Position numbers and translations under genes: made by a program. From the NCBI RefSeq assembly GCF_004027225.2, contig NC_046358.1, forward strand, positions 68,033,028 through 68,097,027: a stretch of DNA of 64,000 bases, given 5' to 3'. This DNA comes from Strigops habroptila (taxonomy: Eukaryota; Chordata; Aves; Psittaciformes; Psittacidae). The notes under the pieces were generated by a model. That model was not told where the DNA came from. It saw only the letters and a list, made by a program, of their open reading frames with translations, and made no database searches. Numbering within the stretch: position 1 is the first letter of the stretch; every line of letters begins with the position of its first letter. Shown here piece after piece: positions 24,021-35,329 of the stretch.

Positions 24021-25057
24021 TGACAGCGGCGAGCTGGACCTCGAATGTGCTGTCAGAAGCCCCAGTGGGAGGAAGGTCTCCGGCCAGGGGTGATCTGCGG
24101 TAATAACTGATCTCTGATAATAACGCTGCTGCTTCTTTCCCTCTCCCAGAGGCCACACTGAGGACGCAGTTGTCCATTCCGCCCCTGGGGATGTTGTTGA
24201 CTGCAAACACCTCGGCATGCATGGGCTGTCTCTGCTCGGCCTTGCTCCCCTGACGTCGTGGGGGTGAAAAGGACAAACGGAGCACTCACTGGCTGTGGAC
24301 AGGAGCTAACACTGCTGAAGCTGGAGAGGCCAAAGGAAGGTAAAGAAGATGGAATCGAATGCCAGCCAGCCAGCAGATATCTCCTCCTGCAGGCAAGAGA
24401 GAGCTTGTGTCTCCGGATGAGGAAGGATCCCTATTCGCAGTCCACAGCAGGCCAGAGGGCCGACATGCACCGCGGGGTCTGTACATGTTACCTCCAGCAC
24501 AGTACAGCTGTGTAGAGCACGAGTGAGCAAGGCTGCATGCCTGAGAAGCCTCGTATCGCTGGAGCTGTGAGACACCCATGTGCTCTCTGAGATGGAGGGC
24601 AGCCCAGCAACCCGAACTGTAGAAGAGGAAGAGAAGAGACAAGGAGAAAGAAGCATCTGACCCACCAAATTATCCCACTGGCGGCAAGAGCTGCAGTGAG
24701 TCCTGAGCTGTCGGGACCCTGTCACTCCCTCCTCGTGTGTCCTGGTCCCTCTGTGGCCATTCCCTGGGCCTCTCTCTTTCCCATGCTGCTGTGGTTTTTA
24801 TTTTTTTTTCTTTCCTGTGCTTATTCTCTTTATTCTCATCTCTTGCTCCTTTCCCTCTTTTTATGGTTTTCTTTTTCATCCTCTGTCCCTGCCCTGCAGT
24901 CCATCGCTGGCTTTTTCTTTTTTTTTTTTTTTTCCAACTCCGTGTCCTGATACATCCGTGTCCTTTTTTTTTTTCTTTCAGTCTCACTCTGTCCTGCTCA
25001 CCGTCGCTGTTTTTTCTCAATCCATCCCCCTACTGCAGCCCACGGTGTCCCGTTCCC
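24021..25057. other. Non-coding DNA with pyrimidine tract
   Basis: No gene recognised. From about 24760 to 25020 the plus strand is strongly T/C-rich (runs of T broken by C). The frames rich in Phe/Ser/Leu on this strand, and Lys/Arg/Glu on the other, are composition artefacts. Confidence 0.5.
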
Positions 25058-25265
25058 CCAACAAACTTAGTTCAAAGTTGCCTTGACCAGCCTGGCAAGC
25101 CTCCTACCAAAACAGCTCTTTCCCTTTGTCAGACCAGCCCCACCAGCTTCCAGTAGACCTGGCCTCCCAAATTGAGTCCCATAGTCTAAATAACCAAACC
25201 CCTGACTATGGCACCACCGTTTTAGCCATTTATTAATCTGCCACATCCTCCCAGCCTTTTGAAAC
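25058..25265 (-). repeat. CR1 LINE 5'-region fragment
   Basis: Closely matches the part of the long CR1 at about 11270-11470 (shared blocks 'gaccagcctggcaagcctcc' and 'cccctgactatggcaccacc'). It represents the ORF1/ORF2 junction side of the element, not the 3' end. It has no tail, so it is an internal relic left by deletion or duplication. Confidence 0.88.
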
Positions 25266-27630
25266 AAATAATTAAGCATGCATCATCAGAAGATTGCCTT
25301 TGGATGTTGTATGAGAGCAAATGCCTCCTTTCTGACACAGCAGCAGCATTTGGGAAGCCTGCATAAGTGCTAAGAATGGTATAGGCTAATCCTGTACAAC
25401 TGAAGTTCATTATAAACTTCTTTACAGAAGCTCTTATAAACAAATACGACATAGTGGGATATGTCAGGTTTAGCACAGCATTTGACTTGGAAAAGTGCTG
25501 GAGTCTTTCAGGAAAGGAGGGACTGTGACTCTCTTCCTCTTGTAGTATGGATAAAGTGGTAAGGATGGTTTTTGCTGCTGTCAATTAGTGACAGAAACTC
25601 AGAATTTGGTTTGAGAAGCAAGGCTTTGTTTCTTTAAAACCAATCTCTACCCAACCATCTGCAGAATAAGTGAGACCTTAACATCACTGTCCCTTAGAAA
25701 AACCCCAACTTTCTGAAGTTCTTCAGCGTTTCTCCTACTGAGAGCCTTCAAAATCGCAGATGGAGCAATTCAGTTGTTGAACTTCCATTGCATGAGGGTG
25801 TACTTTATTTCCAGGACAGGAGATGATCTGGTGAGATGCTGGGTGTATTTTTACATGTGCACTGCAGAGATCCTGTCCTTACGGGTCATTTGAGCTACTC
25901 TTTTTTTCTTCTGTTTGGTTAAAACAGCTATTTTATTAAGCCATTTCAAAGTCAGGCCTTTCTTACTGAGATCCAGAAACCCCCTGTGCCTCTTACGCAT
26001 CTCTTGTGCCTCTCACGTGCTTGCGCTGCCTCATGGTGCCTCTCTACCCCTCGCTGTTTTGCTCTGCTCACCCCTCACAGTGCAGAGCATGGACCTGCTG
26101 ATGATGCTTTTAGCTTGGGTTATTATTTTGAGTTATCTCCAGTTTGTTTGTTTCAGATTACCTGGAGAATTTGCATCACAGTGTTTGTCGTAACATTAAT
26201 CTGATGCTGAAGGACGGTCTGTAATCAATTTCCAGTGAAAGCTATGGAAGGCTCACCTAGGATTTTCCTCTCTCTTGAAATCCCACTGAGTAGGATTTTT
26301 GTAACTTGTGAAGCTGTGAACAGCCCTTCCCCTGCTCCCAACCTTAATGTCAAATTGAGCATTCCTTCTTGGTGACTTCTCTGTAATGACAGAATTCATC
26401 TTTGAGTATCTGTAGAGATGAATGATGGGCAGCTTCCTTGCTGACTGTGACACGGGTTCCATTGCATGTGTCTTCAAAGACAACTTTACGTGGTGGCTTT
26501 CCTCATGTAACACTGACCAGGTGATGCACGTGTCCTACAATCACAGGTTTCTTTATTCTCTTTGTAGCTGGATTTCAAAAGAACTAGGGCCTTGCTGGGC
26601 AGCTACCAAGGGCAGCCCCCAGCCTGGATGGCAGGATCCAGTTAAGGCCATCGCTCATCAGCAGCACCAGGAAGATGACGATCTGCAGCAACATGAGGAA
26701 CACACAAACTCTCCTGTGGGATAGAAGAGGGGTCAGGCAGAGCAGAGGCCAAGTTTGTCTCAGCTGTTTCCAAGCACCCTCTTTGAACGCCACAGTGGGA
26801 CTTTGCACTATGCTGGGCACAACAGGCTACGCTCAGGACTGGGGTGAGGGGTCCGAGCATCTGTCTCGACTCTGCTGTTGGTCTTGCCAGTGTGCTCCAA
26901 AATCCCCCTCTACATGCCCCCCAAGTTGGGAAGAAAAGAAATACTGAAACACTTGATCTTTTGGAGAAGTTCAAAGCTGCCTAATGCTCTTTTGGACCTC
27001 TGGCATGGGCATCCCACCGCCTATGGAAGAGCCCTGGACCCCAGGGCAACTCACTGCAGCCAAGAAATTATCTTATTCCTCCTTGTCCATGAAGCTGCTG
27101 GCTCTTGGAAGCCTTCACATTTCTGCCGGAGGACCTTGAGCCTGTTCCTGAGCAACTGGACAAGCAGAGGGCCCAGTCAAGAGCTTATGCCATGCCTGCT
27201 TGGAGGGGGCTTCCCCCCACAGACATGTGGATCCCTGGTCTCTCCTGTCCCCAGTACCTTCTTGACCTCAGCCTGCTCCCGAACAGCTCCTGCCAACTCT
27301 GACCACTGCTGCCTCTGGAAAGCAAGTGGGATGCATCGCAGGGAGCCTCAAAGGGTGGCAAAGGGCAGCCCCAGTCAGTGCCCAGGGCCTGGGAGGGCAG
27401 GGCAGGGCCAGGGCAGTAGCACCCAGGTGTCCTGGTGCTGGCACCATTGTCCAGCAGCTCAGTCACCCCCGAGCAGGTCACAAACCTTGCTCCTGCACTG
27501 GGCCAGAGCCAGAGTGTTCCCATTCCACACGGCATCCCTAGGGACACATGTGAGGGTCACTCATCCCACTCCCTTCCCCAAAGCCATGGTGCTGTGCCTG
27601 CAGACTGTGAGAGACTAAACTGGAATCAGA
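25266..27630. other. Intergenic DNA, no gene recognised
   Basis: GC content rises from left to right. Several open frames of 60-250 codons exist at 26.4-27.7 kb (the longest 26878-27618), but they overlap in several frames, are rich in Pro/Ser/Cys and match nothing I know. Confidence 0.4.
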
Positions 27631-27634
27631 CTCC

Positions 27635-27856
27635 ACTGTCCCTTGTCTCAAAGATTGGTATGAGAAGCTGAGATGGGATTGCACCTTCCATTTTCTGAGA
27701 CATGGGTGGGAGGAGTTGAGGTACAACTGTCCATTGCCTGAGAGATAGGTCTGAGGAGCTGAAATGGGACTCTACTGTCCATTGCCTGAGAGATGGGTGG
27801 GAGGAGCTAACACTCCTCTGTCCATTATCTCAAGGACTGGTGTGAGGAATTTCTGC
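27635..27856. repeat. Minisatellite, about five units of 40-50 bp
   Basis: Imperfect tandem units beginning 'ctgtccattgcctgagag' and containing 'atgggtgggaggagct'. Recognisable starts lie near 27636, 27690, 27727, 27775 and 27818. A second, two-unit repeat ('actatggaccct') follows at about 27995-28090. Confidence 0.85.
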
Positions 27857-28399
27857 CCTTTATCTTAAGGGTTGCTGACAGACATGTGCAGTTGAAGAGC
27901 TGGCTGCTGTGATCCACCAGTAATGTACAGTACATGACATTAAGAACAGAGGTACTCCCCCCAACACATAATAAAAGGGGAAAAAGGTAATTGCCATTGG
28001 GGACACCCTCCACTGATGCCAACTATGGACCCTGGGGGACACCCACCACGGAAGACGATGACTATGGACCCTTGGGATGCCACTGGATCCATGGTGGTGA
28101 CTGCTATCTTTCTGCGCTTTGAATGCTTGCTTAATTTCTATCTTTTTTTTCCAATCTGTCCTATCACTATCTTTTTTTAATAAGAATCTTCTTTTTTATA
28201 ATAATTGTCTTTTCATAATAAACAAACTGACCAATTACAGGACTTGAACTTGCTTGTGTCTTTATTTCACTCTGGGGATCACAAATGAAATAGGTCCGAT
28301 GCTGGCTTTTCTCCAGTCAGACCTTGACACAGACCCACATCAGAGTCCCCTCTACAGCACAGCCAACAGCCTGGGGCATCTCCAGAGGCCCAACCCATC

Positions 28400-28985
28400 C
28401 TTTGCAGACCCCAAAGTAAGTGTCCCCCCCACCTATGCTGCTGCCTGTGGCTGCTGGAGTGCACAGACCTTGCACTGGTATCCCCCTCCCTGACCCTGTC
28501 AGGATGGGCCTCCTTCTCCCCTGTACCTTCTGCTCCTCTTCCAGGCTTGTGACTACCTCCCTGTTTATCATCTGCACGTACTCCTGTGGGAGAGGAGGGG
28601 AAGAGTTGCAGCTCTCAGGGCACTGGGACACTGCCTTGAGTGCACTCCCCTTGGCATTATTCTCTCCCAGCTCCCCTTGGGCACTGCCTTTGCCCTGGTG
28701 TCCCTTCTCCCCAGCCCTATAGGCACCGTAGGCAGACAGAGGAACCCCCAGGCCCAACTCTGGACACAGTCCATTTCTGGACATGGTCCTGAGCAAGTGG
28801 CTCTGGGTGACGTTCTTGAGCAAGGGCACTGGACAAGACCAGATCATCTCCAGACGTCTCTTCCAACCTCAACTACTCTGTGACACTGTGAACTCACCTT
28901 CATCCTGGCCACGTGCCCCTCCAGCTGCTGGAGCTCTTGGCGGTTGGTTTGGAAGCACTGTACCACCTCAAGGTTCTGGGAACAG
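28400..28985. repeat. Segmental duplication, copy 1
   Basis: Matches 30800-31100 in the same order: 'gcagaccccaaagtaagtgtcc', 'cccccctccctg', a CR1 tail, then coiled-coil exon C with its donor. Relative to copy 2 it has roughly 260 extra bases, including exon D. Confidence 0.8.
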
Positions 28986-29291
28986 GTGCCGGACACAGGC
29001 ACTGAGCCCCTGACACAGCCCCAGCACTGCAGTGGGGGGACACGGGCAGAGGAGAGAACACTAACCTCCATGCTGAGCTGCTCCATGATTTCCCCCAGAT
29101 ACTGCTGCTTCTTCTCCTGCATGGAGAGAGGAGGGATCAGGGGCTCAGGTCTCGCAGCCCCAGCCCTGGGGGCAAGGGGACCACTCCACACCTACCACAA
29201 ACCCCAGCAGCTTCTTGCGCCTTTGTGCCTCTGCAGAACACTGTGCCAGGCGCTTCTGGAGCACACAGAGATCTTCCTGCACCTCTTCTGC
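28527..29291 (-). CDS. Unrecognised coiled-coil protein, four internal exons
   Basis: Four consecutive minus-strand exons keep one frame, all phase 0 with consensus splice sites. Exon A is 29196-29291 (32 codons, AEEVQEDLCVLQKRLAQC...GFV, donor GTAGGT). Exon B is 29066-29116 (17 codons, EKKQQYLGEIMEQLSME, donor GTTAGT). Exon C is 28898-28975 (26 codons, NLEVVQCFQTNRQELQQLEG..., donor GTGAGT). Exon D is 28527-28583 (19 codons, EYVQMINREVVTSLEEEQK, donor GTACAG). The joined peptide is Gln/Glu/Leu-rich and looks like a continuous coiled coil. The family is unknown to me. A 3' end near 28259-28264 (minus-strand AATAAA) is possible; the last exon is not certain. The first exons would lie to the right, perhaps from the 32.6-33.3 kb CpG island. 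The tight alternation of frame-preserving exons argues for a real, perhaps fast-evolving, gene rather than chance. Confidence 0.5.
28780..28895 (+). repeat. CR1 LINE 3' tail
   Basis: 'gacaagaccagatcatctcc' ... 'tcttccaacctcaac' ... 'tctgtgacactgtg' is the CR1 3' end in plus orientation. It lies in the intron between coiled-coil exons C and D and is shared with the duplicate at 30.92 kb, so the insertion predates the duplication. Confidence 0.8.
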
Positions 29292-30300
29292 CTGCATGGC
29301 TGCACCCGTGTGTCAGGAACCAAGAGGGTGTGAGGGGCACGGCCAGGGGAATGTCAGCCACAGATCCTCCTGTCCTGCGCTGGGGCCCTTCCACTGCACG
29401 AGGGACACAGGACGATTGTTGGCAATTGCTCTCCAAGCTCCTGCCCAGTAGCACTGAGGTTCTTCTCCAGATACTGTGTCACCTCCAGGAGCAGCCCAGC
29501 TTTGTACCCATGTCACAGGCCCACAGTGACATCACTCCCTGGGGCTGGCGCCCTGAGTTGAGGTGGGGCCCAGCTGTGACCACCAGGGAAATGGGGCATC
29601 ACTGTTGGCATATGAACAGGAGCAACGGTACCATGTGTCAGAGTCTCCCTGTGGGGTTTGCCTGTTCCTTGACCACACAACTGCCACAGCTCCCACCACA
29701 GGACCGAGCAGGAGCTGGGCTACACATGCTCTTCCAGCAGACACTCACACACGTGCATGTACATCATGAGTGTGCACATGTGCACAGATAGTCACAGCGC
29801 GGGCACTGCAGCACTGGGCTGCAGCATCCAGCCCCATTTGGATGCAGCGTCTGGCCCAGAGGAAGTGACAGCCTGGGAAGGGGACAAATAAAGACTGGCC
29901 TCTGTTCTAGCCCAAGCAGACACTGTGCTGCAGGCTCCCGAGAGGAATGGGGTCTCTCAGTTGCTCCGAGAGCAGCAGGGCTGGCAGTGGGGGTTCCCAG
30001 GAGGAAGAAGGGGGGGGCGCTGGCAGGGCAGGGGATGGCACAGGCTCTCCCCCGTGCTTCCACAACCTCCATCATCATAGGTTCTGGCATGTCTGTCTCC
30101 TTCTTCCTCTGCTGTTGGCTGCAGGCAACAGGACTTGATTGGACAAGTTACAAACCTCTGTGGCACGTGGGATGTCCCCTTCCAAACATACATCCCCCGA
30201 GGTAGGGACTGGGATCCCCTGTCACACCACGTGCTGCACATTCCCCCCACCCCATTGCCACATTGTTCTGCATGCTGCGGAGACCCCCTCTGCCCTGGAC
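29292..30300. other. GC-rich DNA, no certain exon
   Basis: If the coiled-coil gene is real this is its next intron upstream. Several overlapping frames exist on both strands, but none has splice-supported coding character. Confidence 0.35.
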
Positions 30301-30303
30301 ACC

Positions 30304-30365
30304 CATGTGGGGTGAGGGGCCCAACTCACCAGGACTCTTGCAGCTCCACTGTTTCCTCAAGGGTC
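30304..30365 (-). CDS. Possible further coiled-coil exon
   Basis: Read on the minus strand, QIKTLEETVELQES is followed by a consensus donor (CCTG|GTGAGT). Candidate acceptors give an exon of 44 or about 90 bases; neither start can be decided, and the end phase does not match the phase-0 exons downstream. The composition resembles the coiled-coil exons at 28.5-29.3 kb, so it may belong to the same gene or a decayed duplicate. Confidence 0.25.
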
Positions 30366-30799
30366 TTTATTTGCTGATGCAGAACCGTGCCCAGGCACTG
30401 GGAGCCTGGGCAACTCACAAGGCCAGGCACAAGGAAGTGATGGATGCCCCCATATCCTGGGGAATGTGTTCTCCTCTCCAGTCACCCTTGTGCCTGCAGC
30501 CGCTGGGCAACCATCCAATGCCCTGTCACAGACATACAGCCCCTCCTCGAACATGGTGCTGCCGCAGCTTCCCATGTCCTGGCACCCACCAGCCACCCAC
30601 ACACCCACACCTGGCCAGCAGCCCTGCACACACCCTCTCCCTTGTGCCCGGCTCAGCCTGTGCTGCTTGGGTGGCCCGGCGCTGGGAGGAGGTTGGGGGG
30701 GCACCAGGGACCTGCACTGCCTCCCTCTGCCTTTCCCTGAGAGAGCTGTGCCTGGGAGAGAAGAGGGAACAGGAACATCTCCAGGAGGGGCAGGGCACT

Positions 30800-31100
30800 C
30801 TCCCTGCATTGCAGACACTATACGCCAAAGTAAATGTCCTCCCCAGCCATGCCGTTGCCATGTCTGCTGGGGTACTCAGACCCAGTACTGGCACCCCCCT
30901 CCCTGTCCCTGTCAGAACATGGTCCTGAGCAACCATCTCTTGCTTACCCTGGTCCAGCAGAGGCATTGGGCAAGACCAGATGATCTCCAGACATCCCTTC
31001 CAACCCCAACCAGTCTGTGACTCTGTGAACTCACCCTCATCCTGGCCACCTGCACCGCCAGCTGCTGGAGCTCTTGGCGATTGGTTCGGAGGCACCATGC
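30800..31100. repeat. Segmental duplication, copy 2, with decayed exon C
   Basis: Matches copy 1 at 28400-28985. It contains a CR1 tail at about 30915-31028 and, on the minus strand, a diverged exon C (31036-31100, 'TNRQELQQLAVQVARMR', donor GTGAGT kept). The start of that exon is about four bases shorter than in copy 1, breaking the frame, and exon D is absent. Copy 2 is therefore likely a pseudogene fragment. Confidence 0.75.
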
Positions 31101-32600
31101 CCAAGGCTACCAAAAAGGCACAGTAACCCTTGCACACAGCAGCATGATGATAACTAGCGTATAAGGGAGGCTTGGAGACCCACAGCTCCAGCCGGATGAG
31201 GCCTCCGACACACGCAGCCTCGCTTGCTCATGTCCTACACAGCCATGCCATCCTGTAGGTAACGCATACAAGACCCTGTGGTGCACATTGGCAGCCTGGC
31301 CTGCTGTGGGCTGGGAACAGTGAGGCTTCCTCATGCAGAGCCGCGGGCTCACTCTGGCTGCAGCAGGAGGCAGCTGCTGGCTGCCCCTTGATTGCTGCTC
31401 CAAAAAACTGCTTTATAAAAATGAAATATAATTTACTGATCAGCTGGAAAGCCACCCTTTGGGTTAGTGGCTAAGTAGGGCTGAAGAAATGGATTTCTCG
31501 GTAGAAATCAGGCTCCAGCATCCTTTTTTAACAACTTAGTTAACACTAAGTGAGGCAATTACTAGAAATGTCAATGCTGTTATTTTATGACATTTTTCAA
31601 TTTCTTCCATTTAGCCATCTCAAACAGACAAGCTGCTTTCTCTCAGTTGGAGAGAGAGGAGCCTGTTCTGTCTGTTACTGCAGTGTCAAGTTAGTCCTTC
31701 CTTTTGTATAATTTGTTACGGATAGCTTCTAAGGGTGCACTGTATTTATAAAATCTTAATCTAAACAAGGCCTGGGATCCATCCCACAGACTGTCTAAAA
31801 TCTCAAATTCAGTAAGCAAGAAAATAACAGTTCAGGGGCAAGAATAGGACAAATACAACATCATGAGGCAACAACGTAGGAAGTTTATGTGGAAGAAGTC
31901 AGAAGCGGTTTGAGAAGACTGATTAATGTCTGAGCAGTACCTTGAAGATCAGAAGTGGCAAATACAGCAGCAATGACAGTTGGCCGATAGTTAGAATTGG
32001 GCAGCAGCTGTCAAGGAGCCCACATCTCCTCTATTACAAAGCTTCTTTGCAATGACATCCTTCCCCTCCTGATAGCCATGAGGAGGCTGCAAACTGAACA
32101 TGTAGGATTTTCTGCGTCTCCCTACTCTGGTTGTAACCATTACCTCAAAACACTTTGGATATGTGAGAGAGATTGTCTTCATTTCCTCTTTAGCCTATCT
32201 CACGTAGACACATGTGGAGATGTTAATTTGGAATGCCAACTGGCAGCTTTCACTGATATTTTGTTCATGCTGTTGCCTTCTTTTTAAGGAATTAAAAGAT
32301 TAGACTTGTTTATAAGGAAATCTTAGATTGGTGAAAGACTTTGAGAGGAGGAATGATGCTAATGAGCAGATGCAGAATAATGTGAAATGGTTCTTTAAAA
32401 ATAATAGAAGAAAAAAATAGGGAGAGCGACTGTTTTGAATTAACTTCATTTATATTTGTGTTGTGGGGGGTTTAAGGCTCAGGTCTCCCTGTAGCAATAA
32501 ATTGTGCTTGCTGGTGGGTTTTGCAAGTGTGTGCTTTTGGGGGAGTGTGGATATGGTGAGAGCGCTGTGTTCTGCGGGGTGGTGTTGCGGGGTGCCAGCG
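31101..32600. other. Intergenic DNA, no gene recognised
   Basis: Mixed composition, AT-rich to the right; no coding or repeat signal I can name. Confidence 0.4.
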
Positions 32601-33300
32601 TACACATGGGTGTGCTGCAGAGTGCGTTCACACGGGTGCGTTACCGCCGCTTGTGCATGTGTCCGGGAGCCTGTGCGCTCCGGCGGGTCCTGGGGTGCGC
32701 TGGGCAGGGGCGGAGCCGCCGCTTGCAGCAGGCTCTACCCCTGCCGAGCCCAGCGGGCTCTAGCGGCGCAGGCAGCGGGAGCAGAAATGCCCTCAACGGG
32801 ACGAGCGGCGGTGCGGACCGGGGCCAGGTAGGGTCCCGCCGGAGCTCCACCGCGGGCGGCCGCTGGGAGCGGAGCGGGGGCTGCGGACCGGCGGGGCGGG
32901 GACCGGCGGAGCCTACGCCGGGCTGAGGCGTTGCCTCCGCGGGCAGGGCAGCACCGGGCAGGGCAGGGCAGGGCAGGCAGGCAGGGCAGGGCAGGGCACG
33001 CAGGGCACGCAGGGCAGGCAGGGCAGGACAGTGCAGGCAGGCAGGGCAGGGGCCGCCAGGGCAGGCAGGGCAAAGCAGGTCAGGGCGGGGGCGTTCAGGG
33101 CAGAGCAGTGCAGACAGGACAGGGCAGGGCGGCGCGGGGAGCGGCTACCGGGACCGGGCAGTCCCAGCGAGGCGCCGGCAGCCGTACCTGCTGCAGGACG
33201 GGACAGCGCTCGGGCGGCCCGACTGTGCCCGGTGCCAGCTCCGGCACCAGCAGAACGAGCCCGGGGAGCTGGCTCCCAAGCCCACTAAACAGGGAGTTCA
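32600..33300. promoter_or_regulatory. CpG island, orphan promoter candidate
   Basis: A strongly CpG-rich block. On the plus strand an ATG at 32787 (context gcagaaATGC, MPSTGRAAVRTGAR) runs to a donor GGCCAG|GTAGGG at 32827/32828, a possible first coding exon. It could equally serve the minus-strand coiled-coil gene. A GGGCA minisatellite occupies 32941-33131. Confidence 0.4.
32941..33131 (+). repeat. GGGCA-type G-rich minisatellite
   Basis: Tandem GGGCA/GGCA units over about 190 bp. Repeated GGG runs spaced by CA (for example 32956-32975) meet the usual G-quadruplex pattern on the plus strand. The Cys/Pro/Leu-rich frame opposite is an artefact of the repeat. Confidence 0.9.
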
Positions 33301-35241
33301 AACTGCCTGTCTCCCTTTTAGCCTCTCCCTGCTCCTGTCTGGCCAGACCAGCAGGGTCTGGGTTGCCCCCAACGCAATACTGCTGCGTCTGTCCCCTTGC
33401 CCTGCCTCCTCTTGCCCTTCTTCCCTTCCCTTGACAGAGGGGTTAGCTATGCTGGCTTGCAGGCACCGATGGCATGACCTGCTGCCTGCCCCCATCAATG
33501 CTCTTTGTTGGTCCTTTTGTTACCCCCATATCTGATGGGCACTGGGAACTATTCTCTCTGCCAATCCTTTACTGAAAAATTAGAAAACATTAGAAAAATC
33601 AGGTCTCTTTTGAGTCCCAACTTTGCCACTGAGTGGGTTCTCATGCCTGGGAATATTACCTCCTCCAGCACATCACCTTTGTTTCTGCTAACCCTAAGCA
33701 GCAGATGTGGGAGAGGAACCTTTTTGCCATGCTCTCCATTTTCCCTCTGCTCAGAGCAGCTGCCCCTCTCACTGCTAGTCAAGGCTATTCAGAACCAAGT
33801 GAAACCCGGGAGCATTGACATAAACCTGTTCACAAAATACGGTAGAGTGTGAAATGATTGCAACATGCTTCCAAAGGACAACAGAGCCACGGGGGTGAGT
33901 GGCAGCTTCTTGAGATAATATTAATAGAGACTTGGAGACATCCCACTGTGTCAGAAATGCTCTGAATGATTCCATGAGAGTCTCTTAGCATCTCAGTGCC
34001 CCACCATCAGTGTCACGGTTTGCATATGTCACTTAAGAGACCCTGCTTTCACTGTGTGCCTATTCTACCCTGTCCTGTCTACAGGCAGGACTGTGCATGG
34101 AGGGGTGGATCAGAGCTAACCCAGCAGAGGAAAGATGTGTTTCTCTGGTGCATCAGTGAGTTCCCTGATCCAACCAGTTGCAAAGTCACCTCTTTATGCT
34201 TGCTGTGTCTCCAACAACTCCCATGTGTAAAGGGGAATGAAACACTACTTTGCCGTCATATAGATGGGCACAGCCTGAGCCAGTGCAGTCAACTAGAGGC
34301 AAGAATAAAAACCTAGTGACAGCCTGAGCTGCTCTCCCCTGCATACAGGGAAGCTCTTTGGACCCGGGGCAGTTACGCAACATGACAAAAGACTGAGGTC
34401 CTCAAGCAGACTCTGGCACCAGGCTCTCTGGCAGGTCCTCATCTATCTGTCTCTCCTACTCCTGCCAGGGCCTGTGTAAGCTTCCCTGTTTCCTGCACAT
34501 CCTTTCTGAATGGGGTACTTTTTTCTTCAGGTGGCTGCAGGGGGACTTTTGCTTGTACTGAGAGTTGACATGGCCATTTGAATTTCCCTTGTTCGTGCAC
34601 CAAGGCAGAGCTAGCAAAAATAAGTAGCATGGCTATTTCAGTCCTGGGCATTCCAGCTTTCCAGAGGAAAGCTCATCCATCTGCCACACAAGCAGCATTC
34701 GTGGAGCTCAAGGTTACTATAAAACAGGAGAGCCTAAGTCAGAAGTAAAATTTCTATGCTGTATGTGCAGAAGAACTGAAACTGTCACTGTGAAATCCCT
34801 TCTGCTTTGGGATGGGTAGGTGCTATTGGAGCAATCTCCATGTTCACAAATGAGATGCGGTGACCTTTTGGGTCCCAGACATGAGAGTCCAGCTCCCAGG
34901 TTGCAGCATGAGCTTCCTGCTGCCCGGACAGAGGAGAGGCTGCCATGCCAAGTGGGGTATTTGACTTGTACAACTGTTGGCCAGTGTACAACAATCCTGC
35001 TTCCTAGACTTCATAAGCCTTTGGCAATGGCCTCTGGGGATACTTGCAACTGTATGGGAATGGTCTCATTACAGCTGTGGTAGGGTTGAACTGGGCTTGG
35101 TGTGACTCCAGGCAGCTTGCTGGTATTCTGAGATTTGCACCGATACCAAGAACACTTGCAGCCAGCAACCCGTGTTCACACACCCCTTGCAGTGCTTCTG
35201 CTTCAGGTACTCACACTGCCAGTGCTCCCCAGGGAGCACTT
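33301..35241. other. Intergenic DNA, no gene recognised
   Basis: No recognised exon, repeat family or long frame. Confidence 0.4.
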
Positions 35242-35328
35242 GGGTTAGGGTTAAGTTAGGGATTAGGGTTAGGGGCTCGGGGTTAGGGTTTGGGATTAGG
35301 TTTTAGGGTTAGGTTAGGGGTTAGGATT
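35242..35328 (+). repeat. Interstitial telomeric repeat (degenerate TTAGGG array)
   Basis: About 87 bp made almost wholly of TTAGGG variants (TTAGGG, TTAGG, TTAGGGG, TTTAGGG, GATTAGG), all in one orientation on the plus strand. There is no CCCTAA half. The array lies between the RAG block and the GALR2-like/SMIM22/ROGDI block. Confidence 0.93.
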
Positions 35329-35329
35329 G

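Noticed and set aside
24670-25156. Lys/Arg/Glu-rich and Phe/Leu/Ser-rich frames
   Set aside because: Composition artefact of a pyrimidine tract.
26878-27618. 246-codon plus-strand frame
   Set aside because: Pro/Ser/Cys-rich, overlapped by comparable frames on both strands, no motif or splice support.
28314-28413. Plus-strand exon candidate (SDLDTDPHQSPLYSTAN...)
   Set aside because: It has acceptor- and donor-like ends, but it is isolated, matches nothing and opposes the better-supported minus-strand exon series.
32735-33073. Cys/Pro/Leu-rich minus-strand protein
   Set aside because: Low-complexity translation of the GGGCA minisatellite.
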